Below, in pieces: positions 1-8,666 of a stretch of DNA of 64,000 nucleotides; within the stretch, counting starts at the first letter, position 1; every line of letters begins with the position of its first letter. Source of the DNA: CBDBEU01 sp965204565 (GTDB lineage: Bacteria; Pseudomonadota; Alphaproteobacteria; Rhizobiales; TMED25). The stretch covers positions 186,001 through 250,000 of the forward strand of contig CBDBEU010000005.1 in NCBI GenBank assembly GCA_965204565.1. The letters are read 5' to 3'. A program made the translations under genes and the position numbers. Under the pieces are notes generated by a model. It saw nothing but the letters and a program-made list of their open reading frames with translations. It ran no database searches and was not told where the DNA came from.

Positions 1-1
1 C

Positions 2-295
2 GCCGGCTATACCTCATTCCGCAATCTGCAACTGCTCGATGTCGACTTGGTGAAGATCGATGGCTCGTTCATCCGCGGCCTCAATCACAATCCCGGAGAT
101 CAGGTGTTTGTGAAGGATTTGGTCGATCTTGCCCGAAATTTCGACCTGCCCACGGTCGCTGAATGGGTGACCAGTGAGAAGGATGCCGCCCTGCTGTTGG
201 ACTGGGGCGTCAATTACCTTCAGGGCTTTTTCTGCGGAGAAGCATCGATGCGCGCACCCTGGGCCGCAGCTGGCTCCCAGAAGATGCTCGCCTAA
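2..295 (+). CDS. EAL-domain protein, C-terminal end (partial)
   Basis: This is the last 97 codons of a gene that begins before the window. It matches the C-terminal part of the EAL domain of cyclic-di-GMP phosphodiesterases: a GYTSFRNLQLL stretch, then DLVKIDGSFIRGL containing the conserved lysine region, and the late Q-G motif LQGFFCGEA. The usual AEGVE loop reads AEWVT, so its glycine and second glutamate are replaced. In this family that loop helps form the metal-dependent active site, so the protein may be catalytically weak or a c-di-GMP-binding sensor. Whether GGDEF or sensory domains lie upstream cannot be seen. The family call is firm; activity is uncertain. Confidence 0.85.
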   Translation, partial: AGYTSFRNLQLLDVDLVKIDGSFIRGLNHNPGDQVFVKDLVDLARNFDLPTVAEWVTSEKDAALLLDWGVNYLQGFFCGEASMRAPWAAAGSQKMLA

Positions 296-372
296 TAGGG
301 GGCCACCTCACCGGTCTGCTGACCGCCCGCCGGGAAAGGCACTGTTCCGGCAAAGCGCCGGCCAATTCCCCG

Positions 373-753
373 CTAGTCGTCATCCCATTGATTGGCGTTG
401 CTTGCGAGCTGCCCGCGAGCTGCCGGCACAACGCAAAAGCGGTGTCCGCTTGGCGCCTCCATCACTGTCCAATCACGAATGTCGGTAATCTGTTCGGCGC
501 CAAGTGCCTCAAGTCGGGCAACTTCAGCGGCACAATCGTCGGTTTCGATACCGAGATGTACGCGGCTCGGATGATCGACCTTCTGCAACAAAACCCCGAT
601 ACGGGCGGCATCGCCGATCAGGTCGACATAGCGGGGATCTTCAACCTCATGCGCTGCATCAAGGCCAAGCGCATGTGACCAGAATTCAACGTCACGCTCG
701 TAATCATTGCTGTTGCAATCGATCACAATACCCCCAAGCCGGCTTTTGTGCAT
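373..753 (-). CDS. VOC (glyoxalase/bleomycin-resistance-like) family protein
   Basis: A 126-residue protein beginning MHKSRLGGIVIDC, with the single-module vicinal-oxygen-chelate pattern: an opening beta strand, a helix with DVEFWSHALGL, a strand-rich middle, then the HLGIETDD strand and a closing GHRFCVVPA strand. Members bind a metal and act as glyoxalases, dioxygenases or antibiotic-binding proteins; the substrate here cannot be deduced. An upstream TTG could add 12 codons, but the ATG at 753 gives the usual family length. It sits alone between the EAL gene and sdhB, on the sdh strand. Confidence 0.7.
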   Translation of the reverse strand: MHKSRLGGIVIDCNSNDYERDVEFWSHALGLDAAHEVEDPRYVDLIGDAARIGVLLQKVDHPSRVHLGIETDDCAAEVARLEALGAEQITDIRDWTVMEAPSGHRFCVVPAARGQLASNANQWDDD

Positions 754-834
754 GGCGGTTACCCGTTGTTGGAACAAACCGAACGGCAAGGATTGGAACG
801 TCCGCTCTTACGTCAGGTCAATTGAGGCGACGGC

Positions 835-1617
835 CTAGACCCGGCGTTTCACCATCATCTTTTTCAACCCGGCGATCGCCTTGGCCGGATTGAGGCTCTT
901 GGGACAGGCCTTGACGCAATTCATGATCGTATGACAGCGGTATAGCCGGAACGGATCTTCCAGATTGTCGAGCCGGTCACCGGTCGCCTCATCGCGGCTG
1001 TCGATCACCCAGCGATAGGCCTGCAACAGAATTGCCGGGCCGAGATAGCGATCCGAATTCCACCAATAGCTCGGGCACGACGTCGAGCAGCACGCGCACA
1101 AGATGCACTCATAAAGTCCATCGAGCTTTTCGCGATCCTCGCGTGCCTGCAGCCATTCCTTCTCCGGCGTCGGCGTATCGGTCTTGAGCCACGGCTCTAT
1201 CGATCGGTGCTGGGCGAAGAAATCGCCGAGATCGGGCACCAGATCCTTGAGCACTTTCTGGTGCGGCAGCGGATAGATGCTGACCGGCCCGCTGATATCC
1301 TCGATCGCGCGTGTACAGGCGAGCGTGTTGGTGCCGCCAATATTCATCGCGCAGGAGCCGCAAACGCCTTCCCGGCATGAGCGGCGGAAAGTCAGCGTTG
1401 AATCGACCTCGTTCTTGATCTTGATCAGGGCATCGAGAACCATCGGTCCGCAATCGTCGAGATCGACAGTGTAGGTATCGAGCCTAGGTGTCTGGCCGTC
1501 ATCGGGATTCCAGCGATAGATCCGGAATTCGCACACATTGCCGCCCGTCCCGTCAGGCTTCGGCCAAGCCTTGCCGGTGCCGACTTTCGAGTTTTTGGGA
1601 AGCGTCAATTGAACCAT
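835..1617 (-). CDS. sdhB: Succinate dehydrogenase iron-sulfur subunit
   Basis: Electron-transfer subunit of complex II, passing electrons from FAD in SdhA to quinone. All cluster ligands are visible in the 260 residues: Cys81, 86, 89 and 101 (CREGVCGSC and downstream Cys) for [2Fe-2S]; Cys171, 174, 177 and 181 (CILCACCSTSC); and Cys228, 234 and 238 (CHTIMNCVKAC) for the [4Fe-4S] and [3Fe-4S] clusters. The SYWWN tryptophans belong to the quinone pocket. It is the last gene of a minus-strand sdhC-sdhD-sdhA-sdhB operon, 45 bp after sdhA. Length is typical for the family. Confidence 0.98.
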   Translation of the reverse strand: MVQLTLPKNSKVGTGKAWPKPDGTGGNVCEFRIYRWNPDDGQTPRLDTYTVDLDDCGPMVLDALIKIKNEVDSTLTFRRSCREGVCGSCAMNIGGTNTLACTRAIEDISGPVSIYPLPHQKVLKDLVPDLGDFFAQHRSIEPWLKTDTPTPEKEWLQAREDREKLDGLYECILCACCSTSCPSYWWNSDRYLGPAILLQAYRWVIDSRDEATGDRLDNLEDPFRLYRCHTIMNCVKACPKSLNPAKAIAGLKKMMVKRRV

Positions 1618-1662
1618 GTCGTGTCCTTGAACCTTCGCATTTCAGGCATTGGGCGGGCGGTG

Positions 1663-3495
1663 CTAGTATACCCGCTCCTTGGGCTCGATGTAGCCGGTAT
1701 CGTTGGTCAGCGTGTAGGTGTGCACCGGCCGGTAATCGAGCTGCACCTTTCGCGTCTCGTCGTCGGCCCAGGCCAGCGTATGCTTCATCCAGTTTTCGTC
1801 GTCACGGTCGGTGAAATCCTCGCGCGCATGGCTGCCGCGGCTTTCCGTGCGCTCGACCGCGCCGTCCATGGTCACCACCGCCTGAATGATCATGTTGTCC
1901 CATTCGAGTGTCTCGACCAGATCGGTATTCCAGATCAGCGACCTATCCGTGACGCGGATATCATCGCGCCCCGACCATACATCTTGGATCATGGTGCGGC
2001 CTTCGTCGAGCACTTCTCCGGTACGGAACACAGCGCAATTGTTCTGCATCGTGCGCTGCATGCGCATTCTGAGCTCCGCCGTCGATGAGTCGCCCGACGC
2101 ATGGCGCAGCTTGTCCAGGCGCGCCAATGCCATCTCGCCAGCATTGTTCGCAAGCTCCGGTTGCGAAGCCCCCGCCTCGGTGGTTTCCGACGCCTTGATC
2201 GCCGCTGCGCGGCCGAACACCACCAAGTCGATCAGGGAATTGGAGCCAAGCCGGTTGGCGCCATGCACAGACACGCATGCAGCCTCGCCAATCGCCATCA
2301 GCCCCGGCACCACCGTGTCCGGATCGCCATCCTTCTTGGTCAGCACCTCGCCGTGATAATTGGTGGCAATGCCACCCATATTGTAATGCACGGTGGGAAG
2401 CACCGGGATTGGCTCGCGCGTCACATCGACGCCGGCGAAAATCCGCGCCGTCTCGGAAATGCCCGGCAAACGTTCATTCAGGATCGCCGGATCAAGATGC
2501 TCCAAATGCAGATGGATGTGGTCCTGTTCCTTGCCCACCCCCCGGCCTTCGCGCATTTCGATGGTCATTGACCTTGAGACGACATCGCGGCTGGCCAGAT
2601 CCTTGGTTGACGGCGCGTAGCGCTCCATGAAGCGCTCGCCCTCCGAATTGGTCAGGTAACCGCCTTCACCTCGCGAGCCTTCGGTAATCAGGCAACCTGC
2701 ACCATAAATGCCCGTCGGATGAAACTGGACGAATTCCATGTCCTGTAGCGGCAGGCCGGCACGCAAGACCATCGCATTGCCATCGCCGGTGCAGGCATGA
2801 GCACCGGTGCAAGAGAAATAGGCACGGCCATATCCGCCAGTGGCGAGAATTGTCTTGGCAGCCCTGAAGCGGTGAATCGTTCCGTCATCGAGGCACAGCG
2901 CAACAACACCGCGGCATGCGCCCTCCTCATCCATGATCAGATCAATGGCAAAATATTCGATGAAGAATTCGGCAGAATGGCTGAGCGACTGGCCATAAAG
3001 CGTGTGCAGCATGGCATGGCCGGTGCGGTCAGCGGCCGCACATGTGCGTTGCGCGATGCCTTCGCCGTAATTGGTGGTCATGCCGCCAAACGGGCGCTGA
3101 TAGATCGTGCCCTCTTCGGTGCGGCTGAACGGCAATCCGAAATGTTCAAGCTCGTAGACCGCCTCCGGTGCTTCCCGGCACAGATACTCGATCGCGTCCT
3201 GGTCGCCCAGCCAGTCGGCGCCCTTGACCGTGTCGTACATGTGCCAGCGCCAGTCGTCCTTGCCCATATTGCCCAGCGCAGCGGCAATCCCGCCCTGCGC
3301 GGCAACAGTGTGGCTACGGGTTGGAAAAACCTTGGTCACGCAAGCGGTTTTGAGCCCGGCCTGTGAGCAACCAAGCGTTGCCCTCAGCCCCGAGCCGCCA
3401 GCTCCCACCACGACCACATCGAACGTGTGGTCGATCACCTGATAGGCACGACCATTGACCGCCTTTGCGTCGCCCTCACTGCCGTTCGCGGCCAT
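1663..3495 (-). CDS. sdhA: Succinate dehydrogenase flavoprotein subunit
   Basis: Catalytic subunit of succinate:quinone oxidoreductase, oxidising succinate to fumarate in the TCA cycle. The 610 residues show the Rossmann FAD motif VVVVGAGGSG at about 27-36, the SHTVAAQGG loop with the histidine that covalently carries FAD (His62), and the C-terminal substrate/FAD segment HGANRLGSNSL. It lies 6 bp after sdhD and 45 bp before sdhB, consistent with one transcript. Nothing about it is unusual. Confidence 0.98.
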   Translation of the reverse strand: MAANGSEGDAKAVNGRAYQVIDHTFDVVVVGAGGSGLRATLGCSQAGLKTACVTKVFPTRSHTVAAQGGIAAALGNMGKDDWRWHMYDTVKGADWLGDQDAIEYLCREAPEAVYELEHFGLPFSRTEEGTIYQRPFGGMTTNYGEGIAQRTCAAADRTGHAMLHTLYGQSLSHSAEFFIEYFAIDLIMDEEGACRGVVALCLDDGTIHRFRAAKTILATGGYGRAYFSCTGAHACTGDGNAMVLRAGLPLQDMEFVQFHPTGIYGAGCLITEGSRGEGGYLTNSEGERFMERYAPSTKDLASRDVVSRSMTIEMREGRGVGKEQDHIHLHLEHLDPAILNERLPGISETARIFAGVDVTREPIPVLPTVHYNMGGIATNYHGEVLTKKDGDPDTVVPGLMAIGEAACVSVHGANRLGSNSLIDLVVFGRAAAIKASETTEAGASQPELANNAGEMALARLDKLRHASGDSSTAELRMRMQRTMQNNCAVFRTGEVLDEGRTMIQDVWSGRDDIRVTDRSLIWNTDLVETLEWDNMIIQAVVTMDGAVERTESRGSHAREDFTDRDDENWMKHTLAWADDETRKVQLDYRPVHTYTLTNDTGYIEPKERVY

Positions 3496-3501
3496 TGCCG
3501 G

Positions 3502-3882
3502 TTATCCTCCAAAACTGATTTTTAAAATCGCAAAAACGCAAGCGACCGCGATCGCGATCGACACCAGAATGTTGCATGCCAATGCCGCAACCTTGGCGAA
3601 CTCGCCATGCACATAGTCCTCGATGATCACCGCCATGCCCAAACGCATGTGATAGGTCGCTGACACGATCAGCAGCAACAGCGCAATCGACACCACCGGC
3701 CGCGAGATCATGGTGCGGGCTGTCTCATAGTCGGCGCCGGCGAGATTGATCACGACGATTACCAACGTGATGACCAGCGGAACATTGGCCAGCGCCGTCA
3801 GTCGCTGCCACCAGAAATGCTGAGCGCCATTGCGCGCCGTACCCAAGCCCCGCACCCGTCCCAATGGTGTTTGCAATGACAT
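3502..3882 (-). CDS. sdhD: Succinate dehydrogenase membrane anchor subunit
   Basis: A 126-residue membrane subunit with three hydrophobic helices (about 30-48, 61-80 and 100-122). The family signatures are present: an N-terminal HFWWQRLTALAN segment and YHMRLGMAVIIEDYVHG, whose histidine ligates heme b and whose Asp-Tyr pair lies near the quinone site. It lies between sdhC (4 bp gap) and sdhA (6 bp gap), the standard alphaproteobacterial order. Confidence 0.95.
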   Translation of the reverse strand: MSLQTPLGRVRGLGTARNGAQHFWWQRLTALANVPLVITLVIVVINLAGADYETARTMISRPVVSIALLLLIVSATYHMRLGMAVIIEDYVHGEFAKVAALACNILVSIAIAVACVFAILKISFGG

Positions 3883-3886
3883 CGCT

Positions 3887-4279
3887 CTACCTCACCGCGT
3901 AACCGATGAACCACAACACGAAGGTCAGCGCAATCGAACCGATCAGCGTTGCCCGCGACATGCGATCGACGGTCGCAAGTTCAAACCCGCGCCCCGTATC
4001 CCAAATGAAATGCCGCACCCCGCCCAGCATGTGGTGCACCAGCGCCCAAGTGAAGCCGAACAGCACGATCCGCCCGAAGAACGAACCAATAAAGCCCTGA
4101 AAATCGGCATAGCTCTGCGGCCCGCCTGCAATCGCAATCAACCACCACGTCATCAAAAGCGTTCCGGCATAAAGCGCAGTGCCGGTCAAGCGATGCACGA
4201 TCGACATCACCATGCTGATGGATTGGCGGTAGATTTGCAGATGTGGCGAGAGCGGTTGTTCCGCTTTGGAATCAGCCAT
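3887..4279 (-). CDS. sdhC: Succinate dehydrogenase cytochrome b556 subunit
   Basis: First gene of the sdh operon, a 130-residue three-helix membrane protein that carries heme b with SdhD. It shows the SPHLQIYRQ entry motif and HHMLGGVRHFIWD with the heme-ligand histidine. The start at 4279 (MADSKAEQPLS) is chosen because TGGAGA lies about 11 nt upstream and the length fits the family; an upstream start would add 14 atypical residues. The promoter should lie in the region just above 4280, but no operator was recognised. Confidence 0.95.
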   Translation of the reverse strand: MADSKAEQPLSPHLQIYRQSISMVMSIVHRLTGTALYAGTLLMTWWLIAIAGGPQSYADFQGFIGSFFGRIVLFGFTWALVHHMLGGVRHFIWDTGRGFELATVDRMSRATLIGSIALTFVLWFIGYAVR

Positions 4280-4393
4280 GCTGATGAGATCTCCAGGTCG
4301 GATGCCCAAGGCGAGATTCATATTTTAGCGGCTGAAGATGGGGAATGCAATTTCGCAAGAGGAACACGGCAATGTTGTTGTCTGCATGCCGGC

Positions 4394-4556
4394 TCACTGC
4401 TCGGAAAGTTTGATATCCGGCGAATAGGTGCCCTCTGCTTCCTTGTAGATCGCCTGACCACAGACAACTTTGCCATCTGCACCAATCGCCAGGCTCGAAC
4501 TGCCGTGCAGCAGCCATCCTTGATTGAGCGCCTCGCTGATGCCGATAAAGTTTCAT
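4394..4556 (-). pseudogene. DUF1737-type small protein, internally deleted and frameshifted
   Basis: Reading from the ATG at 4556 gives MKLYR and then goes out of frame. Another frame then runs ISEALNQGWLLHGS to DIKLSEQ and a TGA at 4394-4396. Together these are the beginning and end of a DUF1737 protein (normally about 65 residues, MKLYR followed by about 14 residues and then a SEALNQGW-like helix). The missing block plus a shift of one base indicate a deletion. In the second frame a TGA directly precedes the conserved part, so no start codon rescues it. Function of the family is unknown. Confidence 0.7.
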
Positions 4557-4868
4557 TTTTCCCCACAAATCCAGTTGTTCACATGGGCTCAACGTTGCTA
4601 TCACGCAATTGCGACGCGCAACGCCGGTTTTGTTGACTCACGCCGCATACCGATCACTATCGAAATCAGATGTTCCCCGATCATCTTTAAACAACAGGGC
4701 TTCGCGAAGGAGAAGTTCGGCGCAAAGATCGGGAGCCGTCAGGCTGGGGCCGAGAGGTTCGCGTTCCGAAAGGGACATTAGCCTGGGAGAGTTTCCGAGC
4801 GGAAGTGTCTCGGTCGTGCACGCTGGGGCGCTTCTGCTTGTGAGCATACCTTTTGCCAAGCCGCCACA
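4557..4868. other. Intergenic stretch, no supported gene
   Basis: About 310 bp between the DUF1737 relic and the CitE-like gene. A minus-strand reading frame (4638-4778) could encode 46 residues starting MSLSEREPLG and ending in acidic FDSDRYAA, but its start has no convincing Shine-Dalgarno and I do not recognise the product. No hairpin or repeat stands out. Confidence 0.4.
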
Positions 4869-5759
4869 TCATTCAGCTTTCGCTGCTGCGGCAATCGCAT
4901 CAGCGATTGCAACGATGCGTTCGGCCATTTCAGCATGCAGCCGCTCGACCATTTCCCTATCCAGATTGATGACGCCGCGATCGCGATTTTCCGGCAATGC
5001 AAATGCCGCGATCAACCGGCGCGCCTTGGCAACTTCGTCCGGCGATGGTGCAAACACCTCATTTGCCGCCGCAATCTGGGCCGGATGGATCAGCGTCTTG
5101 CCATCCATCCCCATGTCAGCCGCCTGTTGGCATTCGGCCTCATATCCGTGCGTATCTTCGAACGCGTTGTAGACCCCATCAAGCACCGCCAGCCCATAGG
5201 CGCGGGCGGACAGCACCACCATCGACATCCAGGAAAGCATCGGCCCGCGGCCGGCCACCATCGCAACCCCGGTTTCCTTGGCGATGTCATTGGTCCCGAG
5301 CACCAGACACTTGAGCGGCACATCCTGTTCGTCCGCAGTCGCGGCAATCGAGCTCACATCAAGCAATGCCCGCGGCGTTTCGATCATCACCCAGATCGCA
5401 AGCCTGTCCCCGGCATCGGCGGCACTCAGCGCGCGGGCGACGGCGCGCACATCCTCGGCGCTCTCGATCTTGGGGACCAGCACCGCATCGGCTCCCGCCG
5501 CGATAGCTGCCGTGACATCCTCGGTCCCCCAAGGACTGGATAGCGGATTCACCCTGACGATCAGCTCGCGGTGGCCATACCCGCCCTCAGCCAACGCCGC
5601 GCGCGCATTTTCGCGCGCCGCGTCCTTCTCATCCGGCATTGCCGAGTCTTCAAGGTCGAAGATCAGCGCATCGGCCGACAAATCACGGCCTTTGGCAACA
5701 ACGCGCGCCCGTGCACCCGGCATGTAAAGCGCGCTGCGGCGTGGTCTGAAGTCTGTCAT
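4869..5759 (-). CDS. HpcH/HpaI aldolase family CoA-ester lyase (CitE/malyl-CoA lyase-like)
   Basis: A 296-residue TIM-barrel protein of the CitE-like group, which cleaves or hydrolyses CoA esters such as (S)-malyl-CoA, beta-methylmalyl-CoA or citramalyl-CoA. Signature segments are RRSALYMPG near the start, ALIFDLEDS with the metal-binding acidic residues, IVRVNPLSSPWGTED with the CoA/substrate arginine, and VLVPKIESAEDV. The position upstream of sdhCDAB on the same strand fits a role feeding C2/C4 acids to the TCA cycle. The exact substrate (lyase or thioesterase) cannot be assigned from the sequence. Confidence 0.85.
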   Translation of the reverse strand: MTDFRPRRSALYMPGARARVVAKGRDLSADALIFDLEDSAMPDEKDAARENARAALAEGGYGHRELIVRVNPLSSPWGTEDVTAAIAAGADAVLVPKIESAEDVRAVARALSAADAGDRLAIWVMIETPRALLDVSSIAATADEQDVPLKCLVLGTNDIAKETGVAMVAGRGPMLSWMSMVVLSARAYGLAVLDGVYNAFEDTHGYEAECQQAADMGMDGKTLIHPAQIAAANEVFAPSPDEVAKARRLIAAFALPENRDRGVINLDREMVERLHAEMAERIVAIADAIAAAAKAE

Positions 5760-5863
5760 CTCACTCCCGCACCTGCTTGCACTTGGCCTCAGATTAAACT
5801 AGCGCTTTTCATAACAGGCTGAAATCGTTCTGAACGGTTTGGCCAACTGAGCACGAGGCATAC

Positions 5864-6700
5864 ATGTCAGTGGTCTTGTCGATCTCATCGCAAGTTGTAC
5901 GCGGCCATGTCGGCAACTCCGCCGCCGTCTTCGCGCTGCAACGGCTTGGCCACCAGGTCTGGGCACTGCCGACAGTGATCCTCGCCCATCATCCCGGCCC
6001 TGATCGTGCGGTTCCCCGCCTCATCACACCGGATGCGATGATCGCCGACTTTATCAGCGCGCTTGACCGGCAGGGATGGCTCGCAACCGCCGATGCGGTG
6101 CTGATCGGCTATCTCGGCGATGGTGAACAGGCCGAGGCGATTGCCGCCTCGCTCAAACGCATGCGAGGCGACAGGTCCGGCTTGTTGGTCGCACTCGATC
6201 CGGTGATCGGCGACAATGGCTCATCTTACGTGAGTGATGATGTCGCGGCCGCAATCCGCGACACTCTGCTGCCGATTTCAGATCTTATCACGCCAAATTG
6301 CTACGAATTCGGCTGGCTCACCGGCAGCTCGGTTAACAGCCTCGGCGAGGCGATTGAAGGCGCGCGGCGGCTTGCACTTTGCGAGTGCCTCCTCACATCC
6401 GCACCGGGCGCGCCAGAGGCGATGGTGCGCAACCTCGCCATTTCCGCTCAAGCCGCCTTTGCCTGCGATGCGCCCCGGATAGAACACGACGCACATGGGG
6501 CAGGCGATCTTATTTCAGCGCTTTATCTCGCTCATCGTTTGTCTGGCTTGTCTGTTGATGAAGCCCTGGCGCGCGCTACCGGCGCACTTCAGGCGGTTCT
6601 CACGCACACGGCGAGCATGGCCTCCAATGAGCTGTCATTGATCGATGCACAGGACCAGCTTGTTGATGCAGCAACGCTTTGCGTTCAGCAACTTGAGTGA
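5864..6700 (+). CDS. pdxY: Pyridoxal kinase
   Basis: Ribokinase-superfamily enzyme of 278 residues that phosphorylates pyridoxal in the vitamin B6 salvage route. Visible motifs are SSQVVRGHVGNSAA (substrate loop, residues 8-21), LDPVIGDNG (111-119), TPNCYEFGWLTG (143-154) and the anion-hole/catalytic HGAGD (211-215) with Asp215 as base. It is transcribed away from the CoA lyase and converges on the LysE relic. Length and motif spacing are normal for PdxY/PdxK. Confidence 0.9.
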   Translation: MSVVLSISSQVVRGHVGNSAAVFALQRLGHQVWALPTVILAHHPGPDRAVPRLITPDAMIADFISALDRQGWLATADAVLIGYLGDGEQAEAIAASLKRMRGDRSGLLVALDPVIGDNGSSYVSDDVAAAIRDTLLPISDLITPNCYEFGWLTGSSVNSLGEAIEGARRLALCECLLTSAPGAPEAMVRNLAISAQAAFACDAPRIEHDAHGAGDLISALYLAHRLSGLSVDEALARATGALQAVLTHTASMASNELSLIDAQDQLVDAATLCVQQLE

Positions 6701-6731
6701 CGGGTGTAAAGAGGGCTGCGCTGGCGTGTGG

Positions 6732-7382
6732 TCAAATCAGCCTCTGCAACAACTTGATACCGGCCAGATCGACCAGCACAAGCACGCAAACAGGAAGATC
6801 ACCACGCCGGAAACGCGATTGATCATGCGCATGCCGGTTTCGGTAAAGCCGCGTCGCAACTGGGTGACGATCCAGGCAACGATCAGCCACCACAGGAAAC
6901 TGCCTCCGACAACAGCGCCAACCAGCATGCCGGCGGCGGTGTAGTCGCCAGGTCCGGCGATGAAATCCTTCACCCCGCCAAAAACTGCGATATAGCCAAG
7001 CAGGGTCGCCGGATTGGTGATGGTGAGCAGAAATTTGGTGCCGATCAGTCCGCCATGATGCATCCAGCGTTGATCCACTCCCGGCGCGTTTTCGCTCGGC
7101 GGCAGGGAGAACGCGCGCGCCCATGATCATCACAATGGTCCCGCCAATGCCTTGGATCCAAAGGCGATTGCCCTCGATCAGTGTCGTCAGCCAGGCAATG
7201 CTGAAGGCGCCGATAACGGCAAATACGCCATCTCCCCGCCGCCCTGATACGATACCGGTGGCAAGGCCCACCCAGAAGCCGTACTGGACGGTGCGCTGAA
7301 TACACATGAGATTGATCGGACCGACTGGGATTGCCAGGGCGAGACCAATCGCCCCGCCGGCGACAATCAAGTGCCAGTCCAT
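6732..7382 (-). pseudogene. LysE/RhtB-family amino-acid exporter, frameshifted
   Basis: The N-terminal half (from 7382, DWHLIVAGGAIGLALAIPVG) shows the LysE family start with the GPINLMCIQRT motif and continues to about 7090. The rest of the family sequence (GGLIGTKFLLTITNPATLLG) lies in another frame from about 7070 to 6780. One base is therefore gained or lost near 7070-7090. The last residues look more natural in the original frame (LAGIKLLQRLI), hinting at a second compensating shift near 6780. The intact family is a six-helix inner-membrane exporter. Real decay or sequencing error cannot be told apart here. Confidence 0.75.
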
Positions 7383-7422
7383 CACTCACCGCGCCTGGCG
7401 GTTGTCTTCAAGCGCCCCGTGC

Positions 7423-8415
7423 TCACGAACCGATGTTGACGACGACACGGCCGCGCACTTGGCCCTTGAGCACCCGTTCGCCCACCGCGCGCGCCTCTTT
7501 AAGGCCGACATGGCTGGTCATCGAGGAAAGCTGGCTGAGATCGAGATCGGAACTGAGCCGCCGCCAGGACTCCAGCCGCTTTTCGCGCGGACACATCACC
7601 GAATCGATACCCAGAAGACTGACGCTGCGCAGAATGAACGGTGCCACCGAGCCCGGCAGGTCCATGCCCTGCGCCAGTCCGCAGGCTGCGACCGCGCCGC
7701 CGTATTTTGTCTGCGAGAGCATATGCGCAAGTGTTGCCGAGCCGGCCACATCGATCCCTCCGGCCCACCGGGTCTTTGCAAGGGCACGCGGTTTGCCCGA
7801 AAAATCCTCGCGGCCGATCACTTCCGATGCTCCAAGGCCCTTCAGATAATCCGCCTCCTCAGGCCGCCCGGTCGAAGCGACAACGCTATAGCCAAGCTTG
7901 GCAAGAACTGCGGTTGCAATACTGCCAACGCCGCCCGCAGCACCGCTCACCACCACCTCGCCGCGCTCCGGCGTGACCCCAGCCTGTTCCAACGCCATCA
8001 CACATAACATCGCGGTGAATCCGGCGGTGCCGATCGCCATCGCATCACCGGCTGTCATCGCCTCGGGCATTGGCACCAACCAGTCGCCACTGACCTGCGC
8101 ACGCTCGCAAAGCCCCCCGTGATGGGTCTCGCCCAATCCCTGACCGGTGGCCACCACCATGTCGCCGGGGCTATAGGGCGGATGGTCCGATCGCGTCACC
8201 GTTCCGGCGAAATCAATTCCCGGAATGAGAGGAAAGCGCCGCGCGATCGGTGCGCTGCCGGTCAGCGCCAGCCCGTCCTTGTAATTGATCGTCGAGGCAT
8301 GGATGCGCACATCGACATCACCGTCCATCAACGCATCATCGCCAAGCTGTATCAGCTTGGCGGCGGGTTCCGATTCGGACTCCTCAATGAGCCACGCAGT
8401 GAATGTTTCAGCCAT
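7423..8415 (-). CDS. acuI: Acryloyl-CoA reductase / YhdH-family quinone oxidoreductase
   Basis: MDR-superfamily NADPH-dependent reductase of about 330 residues (start MAETFTAWL at 8415). The N-terminal catalytic domain shows INYKDGLALTG and PGIDFAGTV; the Rossmann domain has VVVSGAAGGVGS and STGRPEEADYLKGLGA, as in AcuI, which reduces toxic acryloyl-CoA to propionyl-CoA. There is no zinc-site cysteine pattern, as expected for this subfamily. Without DMSP-cleavage genes nearby it could serve 3-hydroxypropionate metabolism or another enoyl-CoA detoxification. The family is certain; the physiological substrate is inferred. Confidence 0.85.
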   Translation of the reverse strand: MAETFTAWLIEESESEPAAKLIQLGDDALMDGDVDVRIHASTINYKDGLALTGSAPIARRFPLIPGIDFAGTVTRSDHPPYSPGDMVVATGQGLGETHHGGLCERAQVSGDWLVPMPEAMTAGDAMAIGTAGFTAMLCVMALEQAGVTPERGEVVVSGAAGGVGSIATAVLAKLGYSVVASTGRPEEADYLKGLGASEVIGREDFSGKPRALAKTRWAGGIDVAGSATLAHMLSQTKYGGAVAACGLAQGMDLPGSVAPFILRSVSLLGIDSVMCPREKRLESWRRLSSDLDLSQLSSMTSHVGLKEARAVGERVLKGQVRGRVVVNIGS

Positions 8416-8666
8416 CTTCGCAACGCCTCGAACCGCCGCTTCTGCCATCCCTTGCAAGGGTTGGCTGGTGATAGACCAGTCGCCATCGCCTGTCTATTCG
8501 CGCGCCATGGTAACGCCAGTTGCAGTGCGCCCGCAGGTTTCGTACATCTAGACACTGGATATTGATGAACGCGCCAAGCCCGCCCTTGCCGCCGCGCCAC
8601 ACGGACCATATGTCCGGCTGAAGCTCAAGGAGCGGTATTTGTACCCTACTTAACCGGAGACTTAAG

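Noticed and set aside
4638..4859. Minus-strand 73-codon frame upstream of sdhC
   Set aside because: Weak initiation signals and no recognisable family; left as a possibility in the intergenic note.
8416..8666. Plus-strand coding-like tail (ending LKERYLYPT) before ygfZ
   Set aside because: Only about 30 codons between stops, no start codon and no identifiable family; not enough to call a gene remnant.
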